A stretch of 64,000 nt of DNA from Ailanthus altissimus (GCA_946807835.1 OX327704.1:1426001-1490000); one strand, 5' to 3'; positions 23,036 through 36,352 are shown, counted from the first letter of the stretch. Translations and numbers: made by a program. Notes: generated from the sequence alone by a model not told the origin.

Positions 23036-26000
23036 GCTTTGAACTATATATATGTGTGTGTGTGTGTGTATTCGTAAGAGGATGTGACTCTGACCTATAG
23101 AATTCTCTTCTGTCTTATATAAGATAAGAAATGGAACCCTCTGACATTCAAAAAAATCGAGGATGCTAATAGGAGTGTTGGTGATAGTTCAGTCAGTGTA
23201 GCTGGGGGAAGTTTCATATGGGTCTTCAAGCCCAAAAATGCCTGCACAGGTCAAGCAGGGCCAGCTAGAGTTTTTACAGCAAATGGTCGAGATCTTTTAA
23301 CATTTAACCCGAGTTGCACCTCAGAAATCAGTAATAGAGAGGTTGATGAAATATCGACCCACTGATTTCTATGGAAGACGAGATAAGGATGCATCCATTA
23401 TTGAGTATTGGTTTGAGCGCACACAGAATTTTACAGCAGCTTCGTTACACACCGGAGGAAATCTTGGAGTATGTAATTTCTCTCTTATAGGAAGATGCCT
23501 ACCAGTGGTGGACCTTAGTATCACAAATGGTACGGCCTGAAGAGCGAACCTGGGATTTCTTTCAGAAATGTTTTTGAAGAAAATACATTGGCCGTATTTA
23601 TATTGATAATATGAAGAGAGAATTTATTAATCTGAAGCAGCAACAGATGATTGTTACTGAATCCGAATGAGAGTTTATAAGGCTAAGTAAGTATGCTCTA
23701 GAGATTGTGGCTTGGGAGACAGACAGATATAGGCAATTTGAAGATGGCTTGAATGATTATATACACCTTTAGATTACGACGCTTCAAATCAAAGAATTTC
23801 AAAGACTAGTTTCTACAGTGCTTAATATAGAAAAGGTGAAGAAAGAGGAATAGGCCAGGAAAAATAGGAGGCAGTTAAAAGGATGTCCAGGATAATCTAG
23901 TGCGTCTTAATAATCGAGTAAGAAATTTAAAGGACCTTAAACTAGTGGCTAGCTGTACGTGCTGAGGTCGGGACATGGATTCTTTGTTAAGTTAGGACAT
24001 CCAACGGCTTCTGTGGCCAGTAATCTAGGGAGTACAATGAGAGCATCAGCCTCTATATGTGAGCACTGTAATAGAAAGCATTTAGAGGAATGCTGGAGGT
24101 TGACAGGAGCGTGCTTTAAATGTGGATCACATGATCATTTTCTAAAAGATTGCCCAAGAAACAAGGGTAATTCTATTCCACCAACTAAGAGATCAGCTAC
24201 CACGGGTCAGAAAGACAGAAGGCCCAGCCAGACAGATATAGCAAGAAGCATTCAGAAACAAGTACATGCACTAGTGGGAAGACATGACACTCAGACCCCA
24301 GAATGTACTTATGCCATCAGGGCTTAAGATGAGCAGGAAGCACCTGATGTTATCGTAGGTACTGTTTCTATCTTTGACACCTTAGCTCATGCATTGATAG
24401 ATCCAAGGTCCACTCTTTTATATATTTGTACTGCCATCCCTAAGAGGATAAACATACAGGCTAACATGACTGAACATGAGGTATTAGTTAGTAATCTCTT
24501 AAGTTATAATGTGATCATAAATAGGATACATCGAGGATGTCCAATCTAGATACAAGGGTATGAATTTTCAGGCGATTTAATAGAATTACCTTTTTAGAAC
24601 TTTGATGTGATTTTAGGTATGGATTGGTTATCACAACACCGAGTTGTAATTGATTGTTGTCTAAAAAGAATTACTCTTTAGATTGTAGATGGAAAGGAGA
24701 TAACTATAGTGGGAAAAAAGGTAGACTATATCTGTAATGTCATTTCAGCCACTACTACTAGAAGATTAATCAGGAAATAGTGTGAAGCTTATCTAACACA
24801 CATAGTTAATTTGAGGAGAGATGGATCTAGGGCATATTGTGTCTTTTGAAGGTATTAGAATTGATCCTAAGAAGATAGAAGCAATCTTGGTGTGGAAGCC
24901 ACCAGGAATGTTAAGGAAGTTAGGAGCTTTCTCGGCTTAGCTGGTTATTACAGATAATTTGTGAAGGGGTTCTCCTCAATAGCAGCTCTATTGACTAAGT
25001 TACTCTAGAATAATGTTAAGTTTTAGTGGAATGAAGAGTGTCAAACAAGTTTGAAGAAACTTAAGGCATTATTGGTTGGAGCTCCAATTCTAACTCAGCC
25101 AATGTCTGGAAAGAATTTGTAATCTATAGTGATGCCTCACATAATGGCATTGGCTATGTACTGATGCAAGAAGGAAAGGCGGTTGCTTATGCTTCCAGGC
25201 AGCTCAAGGCCTACGAGAAGAATTATTCGACCCATGATCTAAAACTAGCAACCATAGTATTTGCTTTAAAGATATAGAGGCATTACTTGTATGGGGAAAG
25301 ATGTTACATTTATACTGATCATAAGAGTCTCAAGTATTTACTCACTCAGAAAAAGCTTAATTTAAGACAGAAAATGTGGATGAAGTTGCTTAAGGATTAT
25401 GATTGTGTCATTGACTATCATCCAGAAAAATTGAATGTAGTAGTTGATGCTTTAAGTAAGAAATCCTTGGTTGTGTTAAGGGCTTTGAATGCTTTTCTAA
25501 AGATGGCAGCTAAAGGTGCAATAATAGCAGAATTGAAAGTCCAGGCTAGTTTGATCCACCAGATATGAGAAAAGCAGAAACAAGATAAAAAGCTAATGAT
25601 CATCCGTAGCCAAGTTCAAGAGAGGGAGGAAATTGATTTTGTAATAAAATGGGATGACTGTTTGTACTTTAGAGAAAGACTTTGTGTGCCTTAAGATGAT
25701 GAATTGAAGAAGACTATTTTTAATGAAGAATATAGTAGTTTTTATGCTATGCACCCAAGTAGCACGAAAATGTACCAAGATGTAAAAACTCATTACTGGT
25801 AGCCTGGTATGAAGAAGGATATAGTAGATTATATAACTAAGTGTATGACGTGTCAACAAGTGAAAGCTGAGCATCAGGTTTACTATAGCCTATCTCGGTA
25901 CTGGAATAAAAGTGAGACCGTATTATTATGAATTTTGTTACTGGTCTACCCCTCACTTGGAGCAGACATAATGCCATTTGGGTGATTATAGATAGGTTGA

Positions 26001-26437
26001 CTAAGTCAGCACATTTTTTACTAGTCAAGACTAACTACTCCTTGGATAAACTAGCAGAATTGTATATTAAAAAGATAGTCAGGTTATATGGTGTGCCTGC
26101 ATCTATTATATTAGATAGAGATCCAAAGTTTACATCTAGATTTTAAAAGAAATTACATGAAGCCTTGGGTAGTCGATTGAATTTCAGTTTATCCTTCAAT
26201 CCACAAACAGATGGAATATTAGAGAGGGTAATTCAAGTGCTTGAAGATATGCTCAAAAGGTGTGTTATTGACTTTGAAGGAAGTTGGACTGACCATATTC
26301 CATTAATAGAATTTGCTTATAATAATAGCTATCAGTCAAGCATCGGTGTGGCACCTTATGAAGCACTATATGGAATGAGATGCAGGACACCTCTATGCTA
26401 AACAGAATTTAGTGAGAATAAGCTAGTAGGTCTAGAT

Positions 26438-26947
26438 TTGATAAGACAAACTGAAGATAAGGTAAAGATGATCAAGAAAAGACTAGAAGCCGCAACTTCA
26501 CGACAGAAAGCCTATGTAGACCTGAAAATGAAAGATATTGAGTATGAAGTTGGGGATAAAGTCTTTTTGAACATATCTCCATGGAATAAAATATTGAGAT
26601 TCAAGAAGAAAGATAAGTTAAGTCCTAGGTTTATCGGTCTATATGAGATTATTGAGCGCGTGGGTCTGGTAGCTTACAGACTAGCTTTACCACCTAGATT
26701 AGAGAAGATACATAATATGTTTCATGTATCTATGCTAAAGAGATATCGATTAGATCCTTTACACGTTATCACAGTTGAGAGCATTGATATGCAACCTAAT
26801 TTAACATATGAAGAGGAACCGGTGAAGATATTGGATCGAGAAATCAAGGAGTTGCGGAATAAAAAGGTTCCACTGGTTAAAGTATTGTGGAGATATCATA
26901 AGATTGAAGAGGCTACCTGGGAAAACGAGAAAATAATGCGATGGTAA
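26438..26947 (+). pseudogene. Gypsy integrase C-terminus with chromodomain-like end
   Basis: The longest intact frame of the relic (169 codons). It carries the integrase C-terminal segment GDKVFLNISPW and KLSPRFIGLYEI, the HNMFHVSMLKRY motif, and an end resembling a chromodomain (ILDREIKELRNKKVPLVKVLW, then EATWEN). This order is typical of plant chromoviruses, where the tail helps direct insertion to chromatin. It ends with TAA at 26945-26947, followed by the conserved segment aaatttcgaggacgaaattt and a purine-rich tract before the LTR. It has no separate promoter and is part of the dead polyprotein. Confidence 0.87.
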
Positions 26948-26998
26948 TACCCGTATTTATTTGGATTAGGTAAATTTCGAGGACGAAATTTCTTAAGA

Positions 26999-27008
26999 GA
27001 GGAAGAAT
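26999..27008 (+). other. Polypurine tract
   Basis: agaggaagaa lies directly before the LTR start tgtaatacccaa. It is the expected plus-strand primer at the 3' end of a gypsy element. Confidence 0.7.
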
Positions 27009-28526
27009 TGTAATACCCAAAAATTTTATTTATTTTATTTGAATTTATTAGTCAAAAGAAATGAAAAAAGTTGATTGGGTGGAAAAGTGTAGTATGGTAT
27101 AAGTCTTTGCATAGAATTAAAACCTATGTTATTAAGTTTTTTCTAACATTTGGACCAATGAAATTTTGTCAACATTTTTAAATAGAATTTACTAGAATTA
27201 GTTATATTTCAACTAGATTTTTATTTAGTTTAGTTATGAATAGTTCTTGAAATTTTTGGACCAATCAAATGCCACAATTTCTAACCAATGACATTTTTGT
27301 AATTTTGGATTTAGTCGAGGGTATTTTTGAAAAGAAAAATGAAGGCTATAAAAGGGAGAATAGTATTGAAAAATTAGACAATTCTAAATCCTTTGGCCAT
27401 CCCCCCTTTTGCATTTTCTCTCAATTTTTCTTTTATCCCCCTTTAAATTCAACAATTCACAATACTTTTATTAGTAAATTAAGTCCCAAACCCTTAATTA
27501 AACCCCTCTTCATCAAGTTTCAAAAATTAATTTCAAGGTAGAAGATGTTATTCAAGGTGAGTTGATGCTAAAAATTATATTGAATATAGATTTGGGGTTT
27601 TAAGAGTTAATATATGAAATAGCCATGTGGAATTAGGGAATTGTGCATTTAATTTGGTAAATTAGAATTTTATTCACTATTTGTGTATTTTGGCATATTA
27701 AGGTGAAAGCTTGGCCAATGATAGCCAAGGGATGGAGAAGGAGAAGAAGTGAGTCACAAGTGTAGGAATTAAGCTTATAAGTTGGGTGTACATTTTAGTT
27801 TGAAACTTAAATTATTACTTTAGAAAATGTAGTGTATATTTATGTGTTTTAATAATATGATGGATGAGTATGTTGAACTATGGCATTGAATTGATAATTA
27901 TATTGTTTCTAGATGTATTAAATATGTTTTAAGCATTGGATATTAATTGGTGGTCAAAATTGAAAAGAAAATAAAATTTGAGCATAAATATGAATTTTGA
28001 GAAAAATAGAACTTATATGAAAATTTCTGTATTAATTTGTAAACATCTGAAAATTTTAGGTCTTTATGTGAATTATTATGAAATTAAAACTTATATGACT
28101 TTTTGAAGAAATTTGGGCCTAATTGCAAATATATTTGGAACAATTGGGTCTATAAGTAAAAAATTGGAAAATTTTGGGCTCAATTGCTAAATCTGAAAAT
28201 TTGGAACTTATTTGGATATTTTTGAATATTCTAGACCTATATGAAAACTTTTAAAATATTTGGGCTTATGTGTAAAATTTTAAGAATTTTTGGGCATAAT
28301 GTAAATAGTGAAACATTTTGGGCATATTTTGAATAATAATAAAATATTTGTGTCTAAATATGAATAATAAAAAAAAATTGAGTAAATGTGAATTTGTATA
28401 ATAATTTAGTTTTTTAATAATAATAATCATAATAATAATAATATATTTTAAAAAGAAAATAATGTATTAATAATATTATTGATAGGAGAGGATTGGTAGT
28501 TGGCATGCCAATAAGGTATTATAGCT
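27009..28526 (+). repeat. 3' LTR of the gypsy relic, first part
   Basis: It begins tgtaataccc right after the purine tract. The sequence is AT-rich and non-coding; the open frame 27269-27541 has no motif. It is broken at 28526 by a solo LTR with target duplication atagc and resumes at 31268. Its right end could not be set with certainty. Confidence 0.65.
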
Positions 28527-31262
28527 GTAATATTCAATCCCTATTAGTAGTATTGGCATCTAGATTTTGGTATAGAACAAATAAGACACTGTAGGGTTAC
28601 TCGATTTTAACCCTATTAGAAATATTTTTTTTATAGTGCACGTGAGAGATATTAGACCTAATTTGGTAATTTCACACTCGATCGGTGCGCCGAACGACCT
28701 TAGAATATTTTTAGAATTTTTCTCTATTGGCTTGGAAAAGAAAATTCTAATTTACTACATGAATTTCCATTTAAGGGTTATGTATGGAACAAGCATTTGT
28801 TGAGAAACATAATCCATATATTAGAGAATGAACCAATTAGAAGAAATCTCATGGATTGCCAAATTAGAAGTTCTAGTTAGTTTTTTGAACTATTCTAACT
28901 AAATAGTTACAAATGAACTAATTATATAATTAATTTTTAACTAATAGCAAATTAAAAGTTTTAAGTAAGTTCAAGGGCAAAATGGTCAATTGAGGGAGCA
29001 CTATATATATGTTAGAAGTGTGTAGAAATTTAAAGAGAAATCAAAACCAACACTTAGCCAAAAAAAAGAGAGAAATTCGAGCTTCAAAGGGGGGTGCTGC
29101 TACAGTGACTATTCAAGTTTTTTTTCATGATTTTTCATGTGTAATCAAGCCAAATTAAGGTTACAAACCAATCCCTAAGCTCAATTGAAGTCTCTATTAG
29201 TGAAAATTCAAGAAAAAGAGTTAAGAAAAGCATCTTTTATGAGTTTGATAAGTGAGAATTCAAGAATGTGTTAATTGATGTTCTTATGTGTATTCTTGGC
29301 TTAGATTGAGTTGAATTCTAGTGTGGAGCTTGAAGGAGTCATCAATTTGAAGAAATTGACAAGGTGAGAATTAGGGTTTTTGGTGATTTTATTGTAGAGA
29401 TTTCAATTGGTTGTAATTAGGGCTTTAGAATGAAATTGGCATGATTTTGTTGTAATTGGAACAAGAAATTGAGAAAAGGAATATGTTGGAACCTAGGGTT
29501 AAATTCTGCCACTTTAGGGAAGTTAGGAATTGAGTGGTGTTTTGATTGAATTGTTGTGTAAATGATGCATATTATAAATTGAATGTATATGGTTGATGAA
29601 AATGGGACATAATTATCTATGTTGGAAAGGTAAAGGGCAAGTATGTCCAATCAAATTATAAGGTGTTCAATAATTTTCAGGGCGCCGGATGGTGAGTTAG
29701 TTTCGATTATAGCTCCGTAACTAAAATCGGAAAGTAGTTTACATCCGGGCTTTATATGCCGATTAGAGCATTTAGTAGTTAAATGAGATTCTAGTGTTTG
29801 ATTTGGTTCTAAATGTCACTTATGGCGCGTAGGTGAAGATAACCGAGAGCGTTAACGGGAGCGAAATTGAGCGCAGAGCGGTTGTGAGTGGAAATCTGCC
29901 ATTTCTTTTACTTTTCGGTTATTATGTTTTCGCACAATGACTATGTATGTTTTATGAGCTTTTGATGCATAAACATGATTTATGATATTGATATATTCAT
30001 AGACATGCTTTTACATGATCGATTTACGAAACAGTTTTAAAATTTCTGCATTCGTTTTTAAGGCCATTGGTACCCTCAGATTATAGTGGTGATGATTGTA
30101 TTAGACCTGACCGGTATATCCCGTGCACATGGACAGGTCTTGGGGGTGTGTCACTAACTCCGGGAAGTCGGGATGTCGAGTCATGTGAGTCGCTCTATGT
30201 GTACGGGATATTATCTCGCTATATGCATGCGATGTAGGATTCCGTTGCGTAGCCAGTGAGATGTCTTGAAATGTCACTGTGGGTGCTGCTAGTTGAGGTG
30301 CCCCGTGACCTACTCACGTATGCGGTGCTAGTTGAGTCGCTGCGTGGGTATAGAGCTTTAGGGTTACCATTGGTACAGTTTAGAAAGAAAATAGGCGAGC
30401 GAGAATTTTACTAGTTTTTGATTTACTGATAGCATTTATAGGCACACAGCAGTTATTATGTTATGCAGATTCTGAATAGAGTTTTCCAAAGATGTAGATA
30501 AAATCGCTCGGCAAGATTTTATTAGCATATGATATTAGAAACCATTTTACAGTTTTACATCCGTTTTAGAAGCTTGATTTCTACATGAACGTTAGAAATT
30601 GCTATCTTTGTATAAAGTTCTTATAATTGAAATCTCATTTATACTCACTGAGCTCCTTTAGCTCACCCGTTTTATGTTTTGTGTTTTTAAACCCCTTTCC
30701 CAGGTGCAGGTCTCGTAACGCAAGCTGCTGATTCTCCTATTGCCGAGTAGTGGGCCGAATCCAAAGATAATTTTTGTACATGTAAATGTGCTAATAGCAC
30801 TCTTTACTTTATGCATAATAGTTGTAGGCATGTATATTTGTAAGTATGTCCTGAATCAAGAAGAAGAGATTTCCAGTTTATGATGATTGTTTTCACTTTT
30901 TATGATTATGCTTATTTTGTGATTTAAACGAAATAATTGAGTTGTGTTGGATTTGATTTTGGAAAGGACCGGAGGTCCGAATTGGTAGAATTGAGATGTG
31001 TTGGAATTAGAAGTGAAATTTCTTTGTAGGTTTATATGGATTTTTCGAAAAACAGGGGAAACTCTGTCCGTTTGTTTTTAAAATTAAGATGTCGTTTTCA
31101 TGTATATTACTAGATCTTCTTAGTAGTAGTAACAAGAATTAAAAAGGGGTTCATCTCGCAGAATTTCTCAACATACCCAGTTAGGTTCGGAGGAACTTCC
31201 GTCGGGGTGCCCGGCAGGGCCACTGGGATCTATAGTAGAGGTTCTCGGGTAGGGTCCTGTCA
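28527..31262 (+). mobile_element. 2.7-kb gypsy solo LTR with perfect TSD
   Basis: It starts tgtaatattcaa and ends gggtcctgtca. The 5-bp target duplication atagc is exact on both sides (28522-28526 and 31263-31267). It is a diverged relative, in opposite orientation, of the LTRs of the gypsy elements at 6404-15881 and 62204-64000. Shared landmarks are the block tattagacctaattt (28648), the motif-rich block 30060-30360 (compare 63100-63430), the ctcacccgttttatg... ccaggtgcag region (30660-30710) and the terminal segment. No internal region is left, so it arose by LTR-LTR recombination. Its GC content is higher around 30060-30370 than in the surroundings. Confidence 0.87.
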
Positions 31263-31267
31263 ATAGC

Positions 31268-32768
31268 AGTACTGCGCCATTTACTTGTCTGATGACACTG
31301 CTCTATGTATCTGATCTGTAATCTGTTCCGATCGGTTTTGGATCCAATGGGTATTGATATCTATTAGCTCATTAGTCAATCCATAGTATCGTGTCAATAT
31401 TTATTTTGAACGCCTACTTGAATTATTTCTAATTTATTAAATATTTACTAAATAGATTGATTAGTTATAATATACTATGTGGAAATGAGAAATTGAATAA
31501 TGTCTTGATTTAATGGCTTGATTAATTGATAAAGTTTTTATTTATTATGATATACGAAAAAATTAATTATTATAAAAAATTTCATTGTTTATATATATGG
31601 TTTATTTGCAAAAATAAAAAGGTAACAAAATTTTATTATACTGTTTCAACTTTTGTGTACACCTACTAAGCCATTGTGCTTAGGGCATTGGATTTACCAT
31701 GCATAAGTAGTAGAGTTGTTGTCCCTAAAGACTGAAGAGTAAATATTTCTACAGTAACTCAGAGTCGCTCACATCCTCTCTCTATATATATAATTATATT
31801 TGGTAGATATTTTGTTTGTTTATAAACTATTGTATATTATATTATGGACTTTAATTGTATGTGCATGCATATATGTATTTATTCAGAATTGTCTTCTTTA
31901 AAACCATGATGATATATGATATTTGTTTTGATAATATGTTGGATTTAAAATAGTTTGGTGAAGGTTTGATGTGTTTAGATTGCAATATGAGTTGTAGATA
32001 TTTGTTGGAAAAGTAGAAGTTGATTAAGAATTGATATTGAAATTTGAGAGTGTTTTGTTTTGTCACAGATAGTGTAAAGTCCAATTTTTAGGAGAAATTC
32101 TGTTTTTTTTTTTCGTAAATGTTTATAAAAAAAAATTTTAATGTGTTTTTAATAAGTTTAAAATTTTTTTTATTATTATTTGTGTTCAATGCTATTGTAG
32201 CATCCCATGATCTGGTGTCTTGATGAGAGACAAGTGAGGAGAGTGTTCCACTTGATTTGTTTTTTTTAATAATTTTGTTCAAATGTTTAGCTTAAATTTG
32301 AATTTTGGAAATATTTATTTTATAATATAATTTTTAGATTCATATGCATTAGAGATTAAAAATTTTAGGGATTAATTTAAAATTTTTTAGAAAAATAAAT
32401 AAAATCAAGATTTGGATTCGGGCTGGGTTTTAGGGCTCCAATCTCGTTTGGATTTAAATTTTGTAAAAAAGAAAAGATTTAGATTCGAAAAAAAGTCTAA
32501 ATTTTTTCGAGATAAATTTCAAATCCGAGCTAAACTTGATTTTAAAATTTTTCAACTTCCAATCAAGATTTGGGCCAAATTACTATCCCTAAATTGAATG
32601 TTATCAATATCATTAAGGGCATCAGATATTACCTCTACCCACTTTCTATCAGACTTCTTTCCCAAAAAATGCCTCTATCTGACCACTATACCCTCTGCAA
32701 GTTGAATAGGATATATATATATATATATATATTATTCATCTTTAATCTTTAAAAACGTTAAACAAATC
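31268..32768. other. Continuation of the interrupted LTR, then unassigned AT-rich DNA
   Basis: The first few hundred bases continue the LTR that starts at 27009; its end is unclear. From about 32290 to 32600 there is a stretch with repeated ttggattt-like subterminal motifs ending ttactatccct. It resembles the MITE at 39784-40252, so it may be a fragment of a related element. An AT microsatellite lies at 32709-32732. No gene is seen. Confidence 0.4.
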
Positions 32769-33263
32769 TGACATAATTTATTTAATAAATTATTTATTAA
32801 ATAATAAAATTTATTTACAAATATAAACTTATTAAAAAATGATTATTAAATTATTCAATAACTTAAGAGTGAATAGATAATTAAAGAGGCAAGTTTTAAC
32901 TACAACCATTATATAGAGGGCTCAAATTCAAACTACTTTAAAGAACTCAATTTTTCTCTTTTCTATTCGGGTAGAAAGAGAAAGAGTGATAGTAAAAATG
33001 ATAGTTTATAGAGAGAAATAGTTCTAAAAAGAGAAAGTTATGTAGAGAGAAAGTGAGAGAATGTGTTAAAATATATCTGTAATTTTATTTTGAGATATAG
33101 TGCAGTATTAAGTTTGTTGTTCAACTCAAAAAGTGAATATAAGCTTAAGGAAATTGAACTACTATAAATATTTGGTGTTTTATTTTCAATTTTATTTTTT
33201 TAATGTCTGTTGTTATTTATTTTTAAATTTTGAATCTTAGATAAGAGAGCGGATTTTCAATAG
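32769..33263 (+). repeat. Decayed copia-type LTR
   Basis: The first 140 bases match the LTR start at 46767 (ttaataaattatttattaaataat, then the cttaagagtgaatagataattaaagaggcaag block). The end is followed by tagtattagaacacg (33264-33278), a decayed form of the primer-binding site tggtatcagagccg. The middle is diverged and shorter than in the 0.8 kb relatives. It appears to be an older member of the family. Confidence 0.55.
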
Positions 33264-33859
33264 TAGTATTAGAACACGAATTTCTAACAAGTAGCATATG
33301 TACTTTAACAACATCTTTTTTCTTCTAAATTTACATTACTAAAAAAAATAATAAAATTATATAATATCTAATCAAAATCACCGTAATTCCTCAAAGAACC
33401 CTAAACTAAGTATAAAATTATATTAACCCCAACACAATTTCTAATTTGTCTCTAGCAATCATTAAAATTAGAAACACCCCATTTCTCACTTGCATTCCAT
33501 TGACAATGAAAATAAGTATAAAAGGTTCATCCAGACTCGATTTTGTTACAATGACTACACAGTTTAATAACTCAAAACTCTCAAAACTTAATTACGCACA
33601 TAATTGTTATGAAATTACCTTGAAAATTTTGAGGTTTAAGAGAAAATACTGTCTGATTTCAATTTCCTGAAAGAAGTTATAACCATTAAAGTTGAATCAT
33701 CTTAATATGGACATACCTCAAGATTCCAAAAGAATTGTTTTTTTCAATTATCTTGCAAGGATAGCAATATCTCACATGTCGAAACATTAGTATTAATTAA
33801 ATTCAGATGTCAGTGAATGGAGGATAAATGAACTTGTAGCAAATAATATTAAATGTTTT
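33264..33859. other. Unassigned AT-rich DNA
   Basis: No repeat relative inside the window and no convincing coding frame; the 74-codon frame at 33446-33670 has no recognisable motif. Confidence 0.4.
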
Positions 33860-34687
33860 GGATTAAAAGACAAAGTCACTGGAGATTGTTCATACTCTTC
33901 CCATCATCCTCAGGATATTAAATTATCAAAATAATAATTTCACCTCCTTGCAAGAGTCCGGAGATGAATTGAATTACTTATAGTGATTTCTTCAGCATCT
34001 TGTATCTGACAGTTGCCTTGGCATGGTTTCTAATTATCCGCCCAAATAAAATAATTATAGTGAAAAACATGACAGAGTTAAGACGAGAAGACCTAGTACC
34101 ATTCCCACGTGGCCAAGGAAGATCAAATGGTGCAAATATCACCTATCAGTTGTGTTTTTTATTTTTTATTTTTTGCTTGAGAAGATGCAAACGAAAAGGT
34201 AAAATAATAAAACCATAAGCAAGCCACTACCGTAAAAGTGAAGATTAAAGGAAATACAAAACTAAGACTTGAGCGAAAGACGAAGAAAAATTTAAAACGT
34301 AATTCAAGGGAACAAATTTAAACAAGTTGTTTTGTCATTTAACCTAATCAAATTTACAAGACTGTGCATTAAAAATAGTTGAACCCAAGTTAGAAAATTG
34401 TTATACATATCAAATATAAATATTATCTCAAATAATTGTAACATTATCATTTATTACAACAATAACAATCCTCTAGAAAGAGGGACCAAACCAACCTCCC
34501 AACATACAGAGGAACTAAACAACCCTTTAATTCTTTTTAAACAAGGGATGGGACTTTAGCCTGACTTGAACCTAGTATATCGACAACCGACGTGCTGACA
34601 CTAGCCACCGAGTCATATTGGTGGTTAGCGACAATTATTATATTTATTATGTATATGTATACAAGATTTTCTTTTTTTTCTTTAAAT
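33860..34687. repeat. 3' flank of the BBE-like locus, copy 1 of a local duplication
   Basis: 33860-34160 matches 37255-37640 (shared stretch around agagtccggagatga and cttacagttgccttggcatg), and 34200-34660 matches 39165-39690. The two parts are contiguous here but separated by about 1.5 kb in the second copy. The sequence is non-coding and lies downstream of the minus-strand pseudogene. Confidence 0.7.
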
Positions 34688-36335
34688 TTAAATGAGACGT
34701 GAAGATTTATTAATAATAAAATTTTTGATGTTTAATTCCTTCTTCCAAGACGAAATCGGTGGGATGCTTTGTTCATTTCTAAAGAAATTATGGGGATCAA
34801 CCATGGTCTTCACTTTTACCAATCTGTTGAAATTGTTCTTGAAATATTTAAACCCCCAAACGCTCGCCTGCTTGAAGCTTGTGTAGATTTCATTGTTTCT
34901 TCCAATATCAAGATCCCTATAATTATAATATGCTGCTCGAGGATTTTTAGAAACATAAGGAGTCACATAATTATACAGCTCTCTGATCCAATTTATGTGC
35001 CTCTGAGAAGTTCCATTCCCTTCCCAATACACAAAATGTAGAATTTCGTATATGTTGCCAACCCTATGTGGGTATGGGATTTCAGACTCTGAAATTTCAC
35101 TCATTTTCCCACCGTGTGGAATCAAAACCAATTGAGCGGTCACTGCTTCCGGTGCGTAGAACCTTTTATATATCCCTTCTAATCCAACTTCAGGGATAGG
35201 TTCATTCACAAAGTCAGATTTTCCTTTGAAAGGATAGTTGACAATAGAAGTCCTGTCAAGCAACACATCCAAGGATTCTCCGATTTTGAATCCAGCTCGT
35301 TTCAGTGCAATCTTCTTTCACCAAACCAAGTTCAGGGAATCTCTCTTCCATCAATGGAAGGAGTCGGTCAACTGCACCAAGAAACAAAGCTTGAAATGAA
35401 GCCTGTATTGTTCTATTTCCCTCTGTACTAGCATTAACACTAGTTAAGGTGACTAAGAGAAATAAATCTTCTGGAAGCTTGTTCACAACATACTGCCATT
35501 TGTAAAGAATCTAGGTCAAATTTTGCTCCAAAGTCTTTTGAACTGTGAATACAGTTACATTTGATGGAACGTCAACTAGCTTTGTTTTCCAAGCAATTAT
35601 CACTCCAAAGCTAGCTCCTCCTCCTCCTCGAATGGCCCAAAATAAATCTTCTCCCATTGATTTTCTATCAAGCAATCTTCCATGAACGTCAATCAAGTGA
35701 GCATCGATGATATTATCAGCAGCAAGGCCATATTTACGCAACAAGCTACCATGACCTCCACCACTAACATGTCCACCAACACCAACGGTAGGGCAACCTC
35801 CCGCTGGAGTAGCAAGAGTTTTGCATTTCTCGGCAATTCTATAGTAAAATTGTCCCATGGTTGCACCAACTTGAACCCATGCTGTCTTATTTTCGACATC
35901 AATATTGATTGAGCTAAGATTTCTCATATCAATAATGACAAATGGGACATCAGAAACATAAGAAAGACCCTCATAGTCATGACCCCCACTTCGAACTCTA
36001 ATTTGAAGGCCATACTTTTGGGCACATTTAATGGCTGCTTGAATATGTGATACTTGCAATGGCGTGATAATGACCAGAGGTTTGGGTGTGGTAGGAGTAA
36101 AAAACCGAAGGTTTTGTATGGTAAAATTTAAGACGGATGAATATGAAGAGTTGTTTTGGGTGTAAATCACTTTTGAAATGGAGGTGTTCTGGGCGTATTG
36201 AGAAAGGCATTGAAGAAAACTTTCATAAGTGTCAGCCGAAGCTATCAAATGAAATGATAATACAACAACAAAAGTAAATTGGAGAATTGAAGAGCTTTGA
36301 GGCCTCATTTCTATCGATGGTTGATTGGAGTGCAT
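34688..36335 (-). pseudogene. Berberine-bridge-enzyme-like FAD oxidase pseudogene
   Basis: The product would be a secreted FAD-linked oxidase of about 530 residues, the usual length of plant BBE-like proteins, without introns. The first frame (36335-35511, 274 codons) has an N-terminal hydrophobic signal segment (residues about 19-33), Cys43 and Cys104 of the usual disulfide, RSGGHDYEG with the FAD-linking His119, and CPTVGVGGH with the second linking Cys181. A TAG at 35511-35513 ends it where the family continues in the same frame (YKWQYV, 35486-35256). After SWIQ near 35285 a short deletion shifts the frame. The remainder (IGESLDVLLDR, NYRDLDIGRN, DPHNFFRNEQSIPP) continues to 34688. With one stop and one frameshifting deletion it cannot make the enzyme. 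The protein was probably apoplastic; its substrate cannot be told. Confidence 0.93.
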
Positions 36336-36352
36336 AACTAGAAACTAATGCC

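Larger units (their letters stand above)
23085..27008 (+). pseudogene. Ty3/gypsy chromovirus-like gag-pol relic
   Basis: A plus-strand gypsy element lacking its 5' LTR. Order: gag start near 23130; capsid fragments (YRPTDFYGRRDKDAS in 23343-23540); zinc knuckle CFKCGSHDHFLKDC at 24112-24153; protease near 24390-24780 (IDPRSTLLYI replacing DPGSTHSYI, then ILGMDWLSQH). An internal deletion at about 24835 removes the RT palm with its YxDD motif. RT end and RNase H follow ([15 protein letters not shown] near 25310), then integrase (CMTCQQVKAEHQ; IIDRLTKSAHF; LDRDPKFTSRF followed by a stop; QTDGILERVIQ carrying the catalytic Glu). The last part (26438-26947) ends in a chromodomain-like tail. Many stops make it inactive. 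Confidence 0.9.

Noticed and set aside
34692..35041. Plus-strand open frames over the oxidase pseudogene (also 35682-35912)
   Set aside because: They are antisense shadows of the BBE-like coding strand, which has clear family motifs on the minus strand.
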